Shown here: one piece after another, positions 5,514 to 5,910 of the stretch | Layout: each line of letters begins with the position of its first letter | How positions within the stretch are numbered: position 1 is the first letter of the stretch | Assembly: GCA_944382025.1 (NCBI GenBank) | Contig: CALWMQ010000214.1 | Span: 1 to 5,910 of the forward strand | Length of the DNA stretch: 5,910 nt | Direction: 5' to 3' | DNA from: an uncultured Clostridia bacterium | GTDB lineage: Bacteria > Bacillota > Clostridia > Oscillospirales > Acutalibacteraceae | Notes under the pieces: model-generated | What the model saw: the letters and a program-made list of their open reading frames with translations, nothing else | Databases searched by the model: none | Told to the model about the DNA's origin: nothing | Made by a program: the position numbers and the translations under genes

Positions 5514-5519
5514 CTGCCT

Positions 5520-5910
5520 ATGCTCTGCTCCCGCTGTAAAAAACGTCCCGCAGTGGTATTCATTACCCGGATGGACGGTGATAAGCCCATCAATGACGGC
5601 CTGTGCCTGACCTGCGCCAAGGAACTGGGAATCAAGCCGGTAGACGACCTGTTGAACAAGTTCGGGATCACCGATGACGATATGGAACAGATGGATCAGC
5701 AGCTGGGCGCGCTGATGAATCCCGAAGGGGAGGAAGGAGACGAGGATTTCACTCCCGGAGGCGCAGCGACCTTTCCCTTTCTGCAGAACCTGTTTGGTGG
5801 CGGAGCCGCCCAGGAAGGGGCGTCTGCGGATCAGAAGGCTCCCCAGGACGCCAAGGACAAAAAAGCCAAGGAGAAGAAACGGAAGTTTCTGGATACCTAC
5901 TGCACCGACC
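5520..5910 (+). CDS. ClpC-like ATP-dependent Clp protease ATP-binding subunit, N-terminal part (3' end outside window)
   Basis: 130 residues are visible before the window ends. The opening MLCSRCKKRPAVVFI places CxxC at Cys3/Cys6, and GLCLTCAKELGIKP gives a second CxxC at Cys29/Cys32. Together they form a four-cysteine zinc-binding-type domain similar to the start of McsA/UvrB-interacting proteins. A short helical segment follows (DDLLNKFGITDDDMEQMDQQLGALM), then an acidic and Gly/Ala-rich linker, then a lysine-rich stretch (about 112-122) ending in RKFLDTYCTD. In clostridial Clp ATPases this last element leads into the first AAA+ domain. I recall this arrangement from Oscillospiraceae proteins annotated as ATP-dependent Clp protease ATP-binding subunit, which unfold proteins and feed them to ClpP. 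The Walker motifs lie beyond the window, so the AAA+ assignment is inference. No CtsR-type heptad repeat was seen upstream. Confidence 0.75.
   Translation, partial: MLCSRCKKRPAVVFITRMDGDKPINDGLCLTCAKELGIKPVDDLLNKFGITDDDMEQMDQQLGALMNPEGEEGDEDFTPGGAATFPFLQNLFGGGAAQEGASADQKAPQDAKDKKAKEKKRKFLDTYCTD

Noticed and set aside
1..5910. CRISPR array, insertion sequence, tRNA or rRNA gene
   Set aside because: No regularly spaced repeats, transposase-like frames, tRNA cloverleaf with a TTCGA-type T loop or rRNA core sequence was seen.

Overview
The window reads as a piece of a GC-rich Clostridia chromosome, most likely Oscillospiraceae/Ruminococcaceae (Flavonifractor, Oscillibacter or Faecalibacterium relatives). 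The grounds are the Firmicutes gene order ecfA2-ecfT-truA, a DUF5711-type membrane protein next to a CvpA-family protein, and a Clp ATPase that begins with a four-cysteine zinc-finger-like domain. The assignment rests on remembered family features and gene order, not on a search. All genes lie on the + strand. Both ends of the window cut through genes.

Bases 1-2195 hold the end of a housekeeping operon: the 3' part of ecfA2 (ATPase of the energy-coupling-factor vitamin transporter), ecfT (its membrane scaffold, overlapping ecfA2 by one base) and truA (tRNA pseudouridine 38-40 synthase). No substrate-binding S component is present, as expected for a shared group II ECF module. After a gap of about 110 bases comes a one-TM protein with a predicted repeat-rich extracytoplasmic domain (DUF5711 family, function unknown), ending at 3631.

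Bases 3632-4083 contain no convincing gene. The first part is GC-rich and full of strong inverted repeats, including a 10-bp perfect stem with a 4-nt loop at 3809-3832. It ends in two terminator-like hairpins with T runs (about 3853-3909 and 3910-3941). An AT-rich stretch follows with a good extended -10 promoter (3977-4005). A 5' leader then carries a 20-bp perfect palindrome (4047-4066) directly before the cvpA Shine-Dalgarno.

Bases 4084-5454 encode a four-TM CvpA-family protein and a CDP-alcohol phosphatidyltransferase (PgsA-like, phospholipid head-group synthesis), probably co-transcribed from that promoter. A GC-rich hairpin plus T run (5465-5501) sits only 4 bases before a strong Shine-Dalgarno for the last gene. 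That gene is the N-terminal part of a ClpC-like AAA+ protease ATPase with a CxxC...CxxC domain, running off the end of the window.

Most of the window is ordinary core genome. The points most worth a second look are the structured gene-free region at 3632-3909, the palindromic leader of cvpA, and the terminator/attenuator placed in front of the Clp gene. None of these is shown by sequence alone to be a new system.
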